Shown: piece after piece, positions 1-8,782 of the stretch
Numbering within the stretch: position 1 is the first letter of the stretch
Layout: each line of letters starts with the position of its first letter
Notes under the pieces: generated by a model
Told to the model about the DNA's origin: nothing
The model's input: the letters and a program-made list of their open reading frames with translations, nothing else
Database searches by the model: none
Program-made: the position numbers and the translations under genes
NCBI GenBank assembly: GCA_035691065.1
Contig: DASSJT010000202.1
Span: 1-64,000 of the forward strand
Length of the DNA stretch: 64,000 bases
Origin: DASSJT01 sp035691065
GTDB taxonomy: Bacteria > Actinomycetota > Actinomycetes > Actinomycetales > Dermatophilaceae
Reading direction: 5' to 3'

Positions 1-1006
1 CGGGGTGCGGGAACCGCTGGGCCGGTCGCACGCCCAGGCCGTCGACTGCCTGAAGCACTTCCGCGACGGTGATCGCCTGGAGCCGGGGATCCGTCACCGT
101 CGCGTGCGGGTCTCCCGATGTCGGGACGTCCTCGTGCCACAGCACGCGGTGCAGATCCTCGTCGACCGCCGGACCCCAGTGGGCCGGAGAGGTTGGCCCG
201 AACAGGATCACGGAGGGCCGCCGGAGCGCTGTGGCCAGGTGTGCCACCCCCGTGTCGCCGCAAAGCACCACCGAGGCGGTGGCCACCGTCTGGGCCAGCT
301 CCTCGAGGCTGAGCCGGCCGGACAGGTCCAGCCCACCGGCCGAGGCGGCTTCGGCGCACAGCGCGCCCTCGGCCGGCGTCCCGGTGACCACGACCGGCAG
401 GCCACGGGCCGACAGCCCGCTCACGACTCCGGCCCACCGCTCGGCCGGCCAGCGTCGTGCCGGCGACGCGGCGCCGGGGTGCACCACGGCGGGCGAGGGG
501 ATGACCGGCGAGCTCGCAACGCCGGCCGCGGTTGCGGACAGCCCGGGCTCGACGCCCACGTCCGCGATGACCAGGTCCTCGCGGCCACACCCGCCGCCAG
601 CACTCCGCACGAGGCGGCACCACCGGTCGACCTCGTGCTCGTCCTCCTCCCACCTGGGACCGTCGTGGAAGCCCGCCTCAGCGCACTCGAACGCCACCAG
701 GCGACCCGGCTGAAGCGCCCGCAGCAGCCGGTGGCTCTGTGGTCCGCGACCATGGAGGTTGACCGCGAGGTCCGGGGGCTGGGCACCGGCCGGCCAGGCG
801 AGCCGGTCGGGGGGAGCCGCCCGGCCCTGCGTCGGCAGCACGTCGTCGACCAGGCCCAGTGAGCGGAGCCAGCCGCCCACCTCCGGTGGAGCGGCGAGCA
901 CCAGGCGAGCTCCCGGCATACCTCGCCGGAGTCCCTTCAGGGCGGGCACCGCGGTGAGTGCATCACCCAGGCCCAGCGCTCGGAGGGCCAGTACGGTCAG
1001 GGCCAC
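1..1006 (-). CDS. GT9 heptosyltransferase-like glycosyltransferase (3' end off the window)
   Basis: Reading leftward from a GTG at 1006, the frame stays open to the window edge (335 codons). The N-terminus reads VALTVLALRALGLGDALTAV and continues with a PALKGLRRGMPG stretch, the usual start of GT9 ADP-heptose:glycan heptosyltransferases. The C-terminal half has the GT9 donor-site pattern VVLCGDTGVAHLATAL followed by a PSVILFGPTSPAHWGP segment. GT9 proteins are about 320-350 residues, so little is missing. The GTG lies inside the last codons of the upstream SDR (10-bp overlap), so the two are translationally coupled. With the ADP-heptose genes of the same operon, the expected role is transfer of a heptosyl residue to a glycan on the inner membrane face. 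Acceptor and product are unknown. Confidence 0.85.
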   Translation of the reverse strand, partial: MALTVLALRALGLGDALTAVPALKGLRRGMPGARLVLAAPPEVGGWLRSLGLVDDVLPTQGRAAPPDRLAWPAGAQPPDLAVNLHGRGPQSHRLLRALQPGRLVAFECAEAGFHDGPRWEEDEHEVDRWCRLVRSAGGGCGREDLVIADVGVEPGLSATAAGVASSPVIPSPAVVHPGAASPARRWPAERWAGVVSGLSARGLPVVVTGTPAEGALCAEAASAGGLDLSGRLSLEELAQTVATASVVLCGDTGVAHLATALRRPSVILFGPTSPAHWGPAVDEDLHRVLWHEDVPTSGDPHATVTDPRLQAITVAEVLQAVDGLGVRPAQRFPHP

Positions 1007-1692
1007 GAGGGGTCTGTGGAGGGGGCGACGAGCAGCTCGCGGACCTCGCAGCCGAGGGCCTGCCGCAGGGCCATCACGATGAGGTCGGCCACGTCGGCGG
1101 GGTCGTTGAGCTCGGCGTCGGGGGCAGGCTGGTACTTCTCGTCGCGTCCGTCGAAGAAGGCTGTGCGCATGCCGCCCGGCACGACCATGGTGACCCCGAC
1201 CGACCCCGCCAGCTCCATAGCAAGCGCCCGGCTGAACCCCACGACCCCGTGCTTGGACGCGCAGTATGCCGTCGCGTCGCCTGCGGGGCGCATGCCCAGC
1301 GTGGAGGCCACGGTCACGACCGTGCCGTGGGTCTCGCGGAGGTGCGGCAGCGCGGCCCGCACCACCGCTGCGGTGCCGAGCAGGTTCACCTTGACAACCC
1401 GGTCCCAGTCCTCCGCGGACACCTCGTCGAGCGGCCCGCAGGAGTCGGTGCCCGCGGCGGTCACGACGGACTGGGGCGGCCCGAACTCCCTGGCCAGCCG
1501 CTGCACTGCCTCCGCGGTGGCTGCGGTGTCGGAGAGGTCCACCTCGACGTGTGGCACGGGTCGGTCGGGCGGGGCCAGGTCGAGGACCGCGGGGTGGCCG
1601 CCGGCCTTCTCGACCGCCGCGACGACGGCGGCGCCGAGGCCGCTCGCGCCGCCGGTCACGAACACGCGGCCGAGCTGTCGTTCTGCAGTCAT
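997..1692 (-). CDS. classical short-chain dehydrogenase/reductase
   Basis: A 231-residue classical SDR. The Rossmann motif TGGASGLG is near the N-terminus, the NLLG element is mid-protein, and the catalytic Ser and YxxxK are in VASTLG and AYCASK. ATG at 1692 is chosen because AAGGAG precedes it at good spacing; longer versions of the frame are antisense to other genes. It sits between hldE (119-bp gap) and the GT9 gene it overlaps. This is not the extended-SDR HldD epimerase: it is too short and has the classical FabG-like fold. An oxidoreductase acting on a sugar or lipid intermediate of the glycan operon is plausible, but the substrate cannot be read from sequence. Confidence 0.85.
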   Translation of the reverse strand: MTAERQLGRVFVTGGASGLGAAVVAAVEKAGGHPAVLDLAPPDRPVPHVEVDLSDTAATAEAVQRLAREFGPPQSVVTAAGTDSCGPLDEVSAEDWDRVVKVNLLGTAAVVRAALPHLRETHGTVVTVASTLGMRPAGDATAYCASKHGVVGFSRALAMELAGSVGVTMVVPGGMRTAFFDGRDEKYQPAPDAELNDPADVADLIVMALRQALGCEVRELLVAPSTDPSWP

Positions 1693-1811
1693 GTCATCTC
1701 CTTGGTCGGGATGGTCGGATGGTGGATGGTCGCCGGGTGGCTTGTCGGAGGGTCGATGGAGGGTCCGGGGCTGGCCGAAGGGGGCTGTGGAGCAGTGAGT
1801 GGTGTGGGGTC

Positions 1812-3212
1812 TCACCGCCCGGCCGTCAGGACCCCGGTCGTCGAGCGGCCCGGCAGGTAGGGGAGGAGCACGACGCGGCCGCCCCAGCTGCGCACGAGCT
1901 CGGTCTCGGGAAGGGTCGACTCGGAGTAGTCGCCGCCCTTGGCCCAGATGTCCGGCCGGAGGCGGTCGAGCGCCTGGCGCGGGTCGTCGTCGTCGAAGAC
2001 GACCACGTCGTCGACGCAGGTCAGGCCGCGCAGGACCCGCTCGCGGTCGGGGGCCGACTGCACCGGTCGCCCCGGCCCCTTGAGCCGGCGCACGGAGGCG
2101 TCGGAGTTCAGGAGCACGACCAGCCGGTCGCCGAGCGCGCGAGCCGCCTCGAGCGTGGCCACGTGGCCCGCGTGGAGCACGTCGAAGCAGCCGCCGGTGG
2201 CCACAACCGTGCCGCGCCCAGGGAGGTGCGCAGCGTCGCGGCCCGTGGCCGGGCTGGACAGGTTCGCCGACCCGCCGTGCGCCAGAGCCGCGGCGCCTCC
2301 GGCGGCCACCCAGGCGCTCGCCTCGCCCACGGCCGCAAGGACCGCCTCCGAGGGCAGGGCGCCGTCGAGCAGGGCACGGACGGCGCCCGCGGCGAACCGG
2401 TCGCCTGCGCCGCACGGGTCGCCGGACTCCGCCGCCCGTGCGGGGATGAACCGTGGGGCCTCCTCCACCGTCGCCAGCCACGCCCCGTCGGCGCCGCAGG
2501 TGACCGCGAGCGCACCTGCGCCCCAACGTTCGCGCAGCTCGCTCGCGAGGTCGGCTGGGTGTGCGGTGGTCGACGCATCCAGAGCCGCCGCGGCCTCGGC
2601 GAGGTTGGGCACGACGAGCGTGCAGCCGGCGACCGGCACACCTCCACGCGGGTGGGGGTCCCAGACCACCGGCGCAGGGGTATGCCGTCCGGCCGCCTGG
2701 GCGACCGCGTCCCGGGTGCCGGGGTGGCTGGCAGCGCCCGCACCGTAGTCGGACACGAGCACTGCTCCGGCCTGCTGGATCGCGGCCAGGGCGTCCGGGG
2801 ACAGGTCGCCCGCAGGACGTCCGGGACCGCCGTCGTCCAACCGGACGAGCGACTGGCCCGCGCACCGCACCCGGGTCTTCGTGCGGGTGGAGCCTTCATG
2901 GTCCAACGGGTGCACGACGACCCCGGCCTGCTCGAGGAGGGCGGCGAGCCGGTAGCCGGCGTCGTCGCGGGCCAGAGGTGCGACCAGGTGGACGTCGAGG
3001 CCCTCGGCGGCGCACAGCAGGGCGGCCAGGCCGGCACCACCGGGGCGCTCGGCGATGTGGTCGATGTCGACGACCGGCACGGGCGCGTCCGGGGACAGTC
3101 GTTCCGCGCTCCCCAGGACGTCCCGGTCGAGGAGCACGTCCCCCACGACGACGACCTGCCATGAGCGATGGTGGGCTCGCTGACCGCCGGTGCTGGCGCG
3201 AGTGCCGCTCAT
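1812..3212 (-). CDS. hldE: bifunctional heptose-7-phosphate kinase / heptose-1-phosphate adenylyltransferase
   Basis: A 466-residue two-domain protein of standard HldE length. Residues about 18-310 form a PfkB/ribokinase-type kinase with the PGG substrate loop (58-59) and the catalytic GAGD at 268-271. Residues about 335-466 form a cytidylyltransferase-like domain with GGCFDVLHAGH (340-350; nucleotide-binding His347 and His350), the RLKGPGRP segment and KGGDY (425-429). HldE first makes heptose-1,7-bisphosphate and, after GmhB removes the 7-phosphate, forms the ADP-heptose. The ATG at 3212 overlaps the stop of the upstream GT4-GmhA gene as ATGA. Both other enzymes of the pathway are in this operon as fusions. 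Whether the sugar is D-glycero-beta-D-manno or another configuration is not visible. Confidence 0.93.
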   Translation of the reverse strand: MSGTRASTGGQRAHHRSWQVVVVGDVLLDRDVLGSAERLSPDAPVPVVDIDHIAERPGGAGLAALLCAAEGLDVHLVAPLARDDAGYRLAALLEQAGVVVHPLDHEGSTRTKTRVRCAGQSLVRLDDGGPGRPAGDLSPDALAAIQQAGAVLVSDYGAGAASHPGTRDAVAQAAGRHTPAPVVWDPHPRGGVPVAGCTLVVPNLAEAAAALDASTTAHPADLASELRERWGAGALAVTCGADGAWLATVEEAPRFIPARAAESGDPCGAGDRFAAGAVRALLDGALPSEAVLAAVGEASAWVAAGGAAALAHGGSANLSSPATGRDAAHLPGRGTVVATGGCFDVLHAGHVATLEAARALGDRLVVLLNSDASVRRLKGPGRPVQSAPDRERVLRGLTCVDDVVVFDDDDPRQALDRLRPDIWAKGGDYSESTLPETELVRSWGGRVVLLPYLPGRSTTGVLTAGR

Positions 3213-5080
3213 GCCGAGACCGCCGAGGTCGGGTCACTTGCCTGCTCGCCGCTCGCCCCATCGCAGCTGGTCATGGCCGCTTCCAGTGCCACGCAGAGGG
3301 TGTGAACAGCCACGAGGTGGACTTCCTGGACGGCCGCGGTGGAGTCGGCCTCGACGACCAGCGCCTCGTCGGCCGCGTCGCACAGGGGGTTCGGCGCGCG
3401 GCCGGTCATCGCCCACACCGGCACGCCGCGCTCTCGTGCGGCCCTGGCGGCAGCCAGCAGGTTCCGGCTGCGGCCGCTCGTCGAGAGGAGCACCAGCACG
3501 TCGCCCGGACGCCCATGTGCGGCCACCTGCCGGGCGAACACCTCCTCGGCGCCGTAGTCGTTGAGGATGGCGGTCAGGCTGGAGGTCTCGGCCGACAGGC
3601 AGATGGCGGACAGCGGGATGCGCTCCCCGTCGAAGCGCCCCACCAGCTCCGCCGTGAGGTGCTGTGCCTCCGCAGCGCTGCCGCCATTGCCTGCTGCCAG
3701 CAGCCGCCCCCCTGACTCCAGGGTCAGGGCAAGGCGCTGACCCCACCTCTCGATGAGGTCCGACTGGGCGACCAGGCTCGAGAGTCCCGTACGCAGGTCT
3801 CGCTGGTGGTCGCGCAGCCAGGCGGCGGAGGCGCCTCCGGCGGACGCCGACGTGGCGGAGGTGGTAGCCCGCGCCCTGCGGTGCGCCCCGAGGGTGTTCT
3901 CGAGCACCTCCTCGGTGCGCTGGGCGATCTTGGACCAGTCGTACTCGGCCACTGCGCGGCGATGGGCCCGCTGCCCCCACCGGCGGGCGAGCTGCGGGTC
4001 GGCCAGCAGCGGGGCCACCGCCTCGGCCAGAGCCTGCGGATCCCGCGGCGGCACGAGGCGTCCGGTCTCTCCGTCGCGGACGGTGTCGATGAGCCCGCCG
4101 ACCGCCGAGGCCACCACCGGTCGGCCACATGCCGCGGCCTCGACTGGCGTGATGCCGAACGGCTCGTACCACGGCGTCGAGAGCACGACGTCTGCGCAGC
4201 GGTAGAGCTGGGGAAGCTGCTCGTGCGCGACGGCACCGACCAGGTGGACTCGATCGGCCACGCCGCACTCCTCGGCGATCGCGCGCAGGCGGCGAGCCTC
4301 GGGGTCGCGGTCGAGCTGCTCCGCGGGCGGGCCCCCGACGATAACCAGACCTGTGTTGGGCAGGTAGGGCAACGCGCGGATGCCACAGTCGTAGCCCTTC
4401 CGCTCGACCAGTCGACCGACGGTCAGCAAGACGTGCCGAGCCTCCGAGGCTGGGGCAAAGCGCTCTGACCCCGGCGTGAACAGGGACGTGTCGACCCCGC
4501 AGGGCACGACGGAGACGTGGTCGGTCCGGGCCCCCATCGCCTCCAGCTCGGCAACCTCGTCGGTGCAGGTGGCGATGACGGCGTCGACCCGGTCGGTGAT
4601 GCCCCGCTCGAGCGCCACCCGGGGTTCGGGGCTGGTGTCCGCGTCGCCCTGGTGTCGACGCTTGACGCTCCCCAGCGCATGGAACGTCTGGACCGTGGGC
4701 ACACCCGTCTGCTGGCTCGCGCGCAGGGCAGCGAGGCCGGACATCCAGAAGTGGGCATGCACGATGTCGGGAGCGCCGCTGCGCCGCCAGTCCTCGGCCA
4801 GCCAGTCGCCGAACCCGTCCATGAGCGGGAACATCTCGTCCTTCGGGATCGGCTGTGCCGGCCCGACGGGCACGTGGACCACGGTGACGCCCGCAGTCAG
4901 GGGCACCCGCTCGGCCAGCTCGGTCTCGGGAGCGTCGCGCCGGGTGTACACGACGACGGAATGGCCTCGCGCGGCGAGGTGAGTGGCCAAAGCGGCCACG
5001 TGGACGTTCTGCCCACCGGCATCTTCGCCGCCGAGGACGGCGAGTGGGCTGGCGTGCTCGGAAACCATGGCGATCTTCAT
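3209..5080 (-). CDS. fusion: GT4 glycosyltransferase + GmhA-type sedoheptulose-7-phosphate isomerase
   Basis: A 623-residue two-enzyme fusion. Residues 1-400 are a GT-B fold GT4 glycosyltransferase: GGQNVHV near the N-terminus, PCGVDTSLF at about 193-201, the GRLVERKG donor loop (222-229) and the EPFGITPVE catalytic motif (306-314). A short Ala/Ser-rich linker (402-420) leads to a SIS domain (about 425-605) with GNGGSAAEAQH (464-474), the phosphosugar loop STSGRSRN (533-540) and the C-terminal His pair of GmhA (His588, His593). GmhA converts sedoheptulose-7-phosphate to heptose-7-phosphate. ATG at 5080 has GAAGGAG upstream and overlaps the preceding stop as ATGA. An in-frame start at 5110 is possible but would lie inside the upstream gene. 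The fusion ties the first pathway step to a glycosyltransferase. Confidence 0.92.
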   Translation of the reverse strand: MKIAMVSEHASPLAVLGGEDAGGQNVHVAALATHLAARGHSVVVYTRRDAPETELAERVPLTAGVTVVHVPVGPAQPIPKDEMFPLMDGFGDWLAEDWRRSGAPDIVHAHFWMSGLAALRASQQTGVPTVQTFHALGSVKRRHQGDADTSPEPRVALERGITDRVDAVIATCTDEVAELEAMGARTDHVSVVPCGVDTSLFTPGSERFAPASEARHVLLTVGRLVERKGYDCGIRALPYLPNTGLVIVGGPPAEQLDRDPEARRLRAIAEECGVADRVHLVGAVAHEQLPQLYRCADVVLSTPWYEPFGITPVEAAACGRPVVASAVGGLIDTVRDGETGRLVPPRDPQALAEAVAPLLADPQLARRWGQRAHRRAVAEYDWSKIAQRTEEVLENTLGAHRRARATTSATSASAGGASAAWLRDHQRDLRTGLSSLVAQSDLIERWGQRLALTLESGGRLLAAGNGGSAAEAQHLTAELVGRFDGERIPLSAICLSAETSSLTAILNDYGAEEVFARQVAAHGRPGDVLVLLSTSGRSRNLLAAARAARERGVPVWAMTGRAPNPLCDAADEALVVEADSTAAVQEVHLVAVHTLCVALEAAMTSCDGASGEQASDPTSAVSA

Positions 5081-6054
5081 CGGGTCGTCTCCTTCAGCAA
5101 CAGGTCCCATTCCGCCAGGAAGCGGGGAAGTCCGTAGGTGGCCCGGGCGTGCTCGCGGCCGGCCAGCCCGCGGCTGCGGGCCTCGATCGGGTCGTCCAGC
5201 CAGCGCCGGGCCTGCGCAGCGAGGGCCCGCGGGTCGGAGCTGGCGAGGCCGACCTCCGGGGGAACCGCGGCAGGAGCTTCGGTCGCTGCGACCGCCAGCA
5301 CGGGGAGGCCGATCATCATCGCCTCGATGAGCGACAGGCCCAGGCTGGTCCAGCGGTAGGGGTGGAAGTAGGCACGGTGCCGTCCCAGCACGTCGTGGAG
5401 CTCGGACTGGGGAACGTCCTCATGGACCTCCAGCAGGCCGACATCCCGCCGGCGCGCCTCCGCCAGCAGCGGCTGCATGCCCATGCCGTACACGTGCACG
5501 GGGATCTCGCTGGCCAGGCCGAGCAGCAGGTCCGTGCCGGCGACCCGCCACCTGCGCACCGGCTCGTTGACCACGACGGCGACGCTGTGGTCGCGACCGG
5601 TGTAGCGGTAGCCGGGGTCCGGGACCCCGTGCCGGATGACCATGGTCGGTGAGTCTCCGCAGTCCCAGGCCAGGGCGTTGAAGTCGGTGACGTGAACCAC
5701 CGTGACGCCGCGCAGGCGCGGATCCGACACGACCGGGTGCTGGGTCTCGACCGCGGGGCCGCGCGGCGTGTTGTGCTCGAGGTAGACGGCGGGCAGGTCG
5801 CGCCCCGGGACCCGGCCGGTCCAGCGCTCGCACAGGTCGACCTCCTCGGGCCGCTGCAGGACGACACAGTCCAGCTGCTCGTCGCGCAGCCGGTCGACCG
5901 GCACCTCTCTGGCGTTGGGTGGCCAGTCCCAGGTCTGCGCGCGCCCCCGGCCCTCCGGGCCCCGCCCGGGCGCCAGCGGCAGGACGACGTCGTGGTCTCC
6001 CTGGACGAACGCGGTGGTCCAGGACCCGTGGACATGCCACATCAGGACGCGCAT
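5077..6054 (-). CDS. GT-B glycosyltransferase (GT4-like)
   Basis: A 325-residue protein starting MRVLMWHVHGSW. The second half resembles GT4 enzymes: SVAVVVNEPVRRWRVAGTD where the donor-binding domain begins, and the catalytic-type element TSLGLSLIEAMMIGLPV, with a Glu at the expected place. The first half, including YLEHNTPRG and MVIRHGVPDPGY, is typical of a GT-B acceptor domain. ATG at 6054 shares one base with the stop of the upstream GT9 gene (TGATG). Its own stop overlaps the GT4-GmhA start, so it is embedded in the heptose operon. Donor and acceptor are unknown. An in-frame N-terminal extension to 6201 exists but would overlap the upstream gene by 148 bp and is rejected. Confidence 0.82.
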   Translation of the reverse strand: MRVLMWHVHGSWTTAFVQGDHDVVLPLAPGRGPEGRGRAQTWDWPPNAREVPVDRLRDEQLDCVVLQRPEEVDLCERWTGRVPGRDLPAVYLEHNTPRGPAVETQHPVVSDPRLRGVTVVHVTDFNALAWDCGDSPTMVIRHGVPDPGYRYTGRDHSVAVVVNEPVRRWRVAGTDLLLGLASEIPVHVYGMGMQPLLAEARRRDVGLLEVHEDVPQSELHDVLGRHRAYFHPYRWTSLGLSLIEAMMIGLPVLAVAATEAPAAVPPEVGLASSDPRALAAQARRWLDDPIEARSRGLAGREHARATYGLPRFLAEWDLLLKETTR

Positions 6055-7154
6055 CACGAGCCCCCTGACGCCGGCGCCCGGTAAGTGCCGCCAGACTGGG
6101 CGTCCCTCGCCGCCAGGTCCGCGGCCACGAGCTCGCGGACCGCCTGGACCACGTCGTCGGGGTCGACACCGCTCACGCACGGATGCCCAGGGATCGGGCA
6201 CTCGCGTGCGCGACTCCCGGCACAGGCTGCGCCCTGGTCTCCCAGGACCCGGTGCCGCACCCGCCAGGGCCCCCAGCGCTCGACCGGCACCACTGGGGCG
6301 AAGAGCGTGACCACCGGCGTGCCCACAGCGGCGGCCAGGTGGGTCGGCCCGGTGTTGCCCACGACCACGGCGTCGGCGTCTCGAAGCACCGTGGCGAGGG
6401 TGGCCAGATCCGTCTGCCCGGCGAGGTTCACCGCTCCGAAGGGGGTGCAGGCGTGGGCGAGCTCCAGGTCACCCGGCCCACCCGTGATGACCACCTGCCA
6501 GGCATCCTGGGCGAGCTTGCGGCCCACCTCCAGCGCCAGCCCCGCCGGCAGCCCGCGCGACGGCGCCGAGGCGCCCGGGTGGACGACGACGTAGGGGTCG
6601 GCGGGAACGGATGCGGGCAGTGGGGGCAGCGGCTCGCGGAGCCTGAGCCGCTCGTCGTCGCCCATGGGCAGGGGGTACCCGGCAGCCGTGGCCAGCGCGA
6701 GGGCAGCGGTGACCTCGTGGCCCCCCTCGGGCCCGCCGACGTCGTCCAGGTCGGCACGCAGGCGGCGGTGGCGGACGTCCAGGAGGCTGCCCGGGTAGTC
6801 GTCGCTGGACGCTGCCACCCGGCCGATCCCGGCCAGCTTGGCCAGCAGCGCCATCGGCAGGGGGCTCTGGTGATACGAGGTGAAGATGACCGCCTCGTCG
6901 TAGCCTCCGCATCGAAGCCTCTCGAGAAGGTCCTCGATCGCCTCAGCGGTGACCTCGGCCGGCGGCATCCCCGACCACGGCGGGTCGAACACGAGCACGT
7001 CGTCCACCCCCGGGAGCAGCTCGGCGGCCGGCGCTCCGGCGGCCGACACCAGGAGGTCCAGCCGCTCAGCGCCCGCGGCCAGCGCGCGCAGTGCTGGACC
7101 GGCGAGCAGGACGTCCCCGGCGTTGTCGAGCCGCACAGCGAGCACCCGGGTCAT
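6054..7154 (-). CDS. GT9 heptosyltransferase-like glycosyltransferase
   Basis: A 366-residue GT9 protein and the second of this family in the operon. It begins MTRVLAVRLDNAGDVLLAGP, the classic opening in which an acidic residue (Asp13) follows the first beta strand. The C-terminal domain has YVVVHPGASAPSRGLP for the donor phosphate region and VVVGNTGPTHLAAAVGTPVV, followed by LFAPVVPVERWGPW. GT9 enzymes normally use ADP-heptose, which this operon can make. Start and stop overlap the neighbours (ATGA at 7151-7154, TGATG at 6052-6056). Gram-positive bacteria lack LPS, so the acceptor is probably another envelope glycan or a secreted polysaccharide; that is inference. Confidence 0.9.
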   Translation of the reverse strand: MTRVLAVRLDNAGDVLLAGPALRALAAGAERLDLLVSAAGAPAAELLPGVDDVLVFDPPWSGMPPAEVTAEAIEDLLERLRCGGYDEAVIFTSYHQSPLPMALLAKLAGIGRVAASSDDYPGSLLDVRHRRLRADLDDVGGPEGGHEVTAALALATAAGYPLPMGDDERLRLREPLPPLPASVPADPYVVVHPGASAPSRGLPAGLALEVGRKLAQDAWQVVITGGPGDLELAHACTPFGAVNLAGQTDLATLATVLRDADAVVVGNTGPTHLAAAVGTPVVTLFAPVVPVERWGPWRVRHRVLGDQGAACAGSRARECPIPGHPCVSGVDPDDVVQAVRELVAADLAARDAQSGGTYRAPASGGS

Positions 7155-8782
7155 CGCGCGTCTCCGGAGAGCAGGAGGTCGATGGCCGACGCGAGGTCAG
7201 GCGCCACCACGGGTGCCTCGGCCACCTCGTGCCGCTGGGTCTGGGCGGTCGGCACCAGGATGCTGGCAGCACCGGCTGCCCGCGCGGCCTCGACGTCCGC
7301 GCCGATGTCGCCGATGACGACGCACTCCATCGGCGACACACCGAGGGACGCCGCCGCGGCGGTCACCAGGCCGGGCCGGGGCTTGCGGCACTCGCAGTCG
7401 TCGGCGGGACCGTGCGTGCAGACCTGCCAGGTGTCGATGGGGCCCACGGCATCCTCGACCGCCTGGTTGACCGCGGTCATCTGCGCCGTGCTGATCAGCC
7501 CGTGTGCCACACCCGACTGGTTGGTGGCCACCGCCAGCCGAATGCCGTTGCGGCGAAGGCGTTCCAGCGACGTGCGCGCGGCAGGTGTCGGTCGAACCTG
7601 AGCGGGATCGCCGTTGTAGGGCACGTCCTCCACCAAGGTCCCGTCCCTGTCGAACACCACGGCCCGCACCGGCACCGGCCAAGGCGGAGCGCCCCGGTGG
7701 ACCCAGCGCCCGCGCAGCCGGTGGAAGACGGCAAGCGGCGGAATCGCCGCACTCGTCACGCCCATCGCTCGCGCCTCCGGCCAGGTCCGCGGCCCGGGGA
7801 GCACGCGCCGCAGCGTGAAGTCCGCGGTCAACGCCAGCCAGGCACCGCCCGCGGCAAGTGCCGCCCGCGCCGCCACGTGCGCCAGCGCCCGAGACCGCGC
7901 GCCCGACCCGTCGGCGAGGCGGGTCGCCGGGCTGGCCGCGCTAGCCGCGCTAGCCGCGGCGCCGGCCGCTGCGCCGGCAACAGCGCCAGCCGCAGCCACG
8001 GTCGTGACTACATGCCACGGCATACGGCCGCGTCCTGCTGCCGCGGCCTCGCGCCAGCCGCGGCCGTGGAGCCGCCGCATCAGCGCGTCGTCCGCATTGC
8101 CGCGCTGCGCGGAAAGGCTGACCAGCGGGCTGGCCGGACGCACCGGGTGCGCGCTGTGGCGCCGTCCGCTCGCCAAACGCCATCCGGCCCGTCGCAGCCG
8201 CAGGGCCAGGTCGGCGTCCTCGCGATAGGCGCGGCGGAACCGCTCGTCGAACCCGTGCACGTCCACCAACGCCACCCGCCGGCAGGCGAAGTCGGCGGTG
8301 ATCCAGCGCGCCGTCTCGAGGCCGGCAACGTTGCGCTCCCAGTCGGTGGGACGCCGGTCCTTCGGGAGCGGCACGGTGATCCGCCCCTGCACCGCCGCCA
8401 CCGACCCGGCAGCACTCGCGAGATCCCCCACGAGGTCCTCCGCCCAGCGCCGGTCGGGGACCACGTCGTCATCCAGGAACACGACCCACTCGGCCGCAGC
8501 AACGCGCCAGCCCAGGTTGCGCGCCGCCGCCGGTCCGCGGCCGAAGCCCGGCAGCACGCGGACTCGGGTGCGCTCCAGCAGCCGCGCGGGCACGGCGAGC
8601 GCGGCGTCCGGATGGCTCCGGTCGTCGACCACCACGACCTCCGCCGGCGGCGGCCCGGGCTGCTCGGCCAGACGGTCGAGCAGTGTGGACAGGCTGGGCC
8701 GGCCCACCGTCGGGACCACGATGGCGTATGCCGGTGGGCCGGCCTCAGCTGTCTGCGGCGCCGCGCGACGTGGCTCGGTCAC
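7151..8782 (-). CDS. fusion: GT2 glycosyltransferase + GmhB-type heptose-bisphosphate phosphatase
   Basis: A 543-residue fusion. Residues 18-235 are a GT2 enzyme with VVPTVGRPSLSTLLDRL, VVVDDRSHPD, the metal-binding triad FLDDDV (Asp104-106) and REDADLALRLRRAGW. Residues about 258-330 are Ala-rich and may form one or two membrane-associated helices. Residues 370-543 are a HAD phosphatase of the GmhB type: VVFDRDGTLVED (Asp378, Asp380), ATNQSGVAHG, the zinc-binding CTHGPADDCECRKPRPG (Cys455, His457, Cys463, Cys465) and VVIGDIGADVEAARAAG. GmhB removes the 7-phosphate of heptose-1,7-bisphosphate between the two HldE steps. GTG at 8782 is chosen because CAGGAGGACGG lies just upstream and it overlaps the preceding stop as GTGA; longer versions of the frame are antisense. 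Confidence 0.9.
   Translation of the reverse strand: MTEPRRAAPQTAEAGPPAYAIVVPTVGRPSLSTLLDRLAEQPGPPPAEVVVVDDRSHPDAALAVPARLLERTRVRVLPGFGRGPAAARNLGWRVAAAEWVVFLDDDVVPDRRWAEDLVGDLASAAGSVAAVQGRITVPLPKDRRPTDWERNVAGLETARWITADFACRRVALVDVHGFDERFRRAYREDADLALRLRRAGWRLASGRRHSAHPVRPASPLVSLSAQRGNADDALMRRLHGRGWREAAAAGRGRMPWHVVTTVAAAGAVAGAAAGAAASAASAASPATRLADGSGARSRALAHVAARAALAAGGAWLALTADFTLRRVLPGPRTWPEARAMGVTSAAIPPLAVFHRLRGRWVHRGAPPWPVPVRAVVFDRDGTLVEDVPYNGDPAQVRPTPAARTSLERLRRNGIRLAVATNQSGVAHGLISTAQMTAVNQAVEDAVGPIDTWQVCTHGPADDCECRKPRPGLVTAAAASLGVSPMECVVIGDIGADVEAARAAGAASILVPTAQTQRHEVAEAPVVAPDLASAIDLLLSGDAR

Noticed and set aside
1693..2865. Long N-terminal extension of the SDR frame
   Set aside because: The extension is Arg/Gly/Pro-rich nonsense overlapping hldE; the SDR fold and a good RBS mark the start at 1692.
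7920..7990. Ala-rich repeat as a separate mobile or repeat element
   Set aside because: The imperfect GCTAGCCGC units encode an Ala-rich helix inside the GT2-GmhB fusion and are ordinary low complexity.
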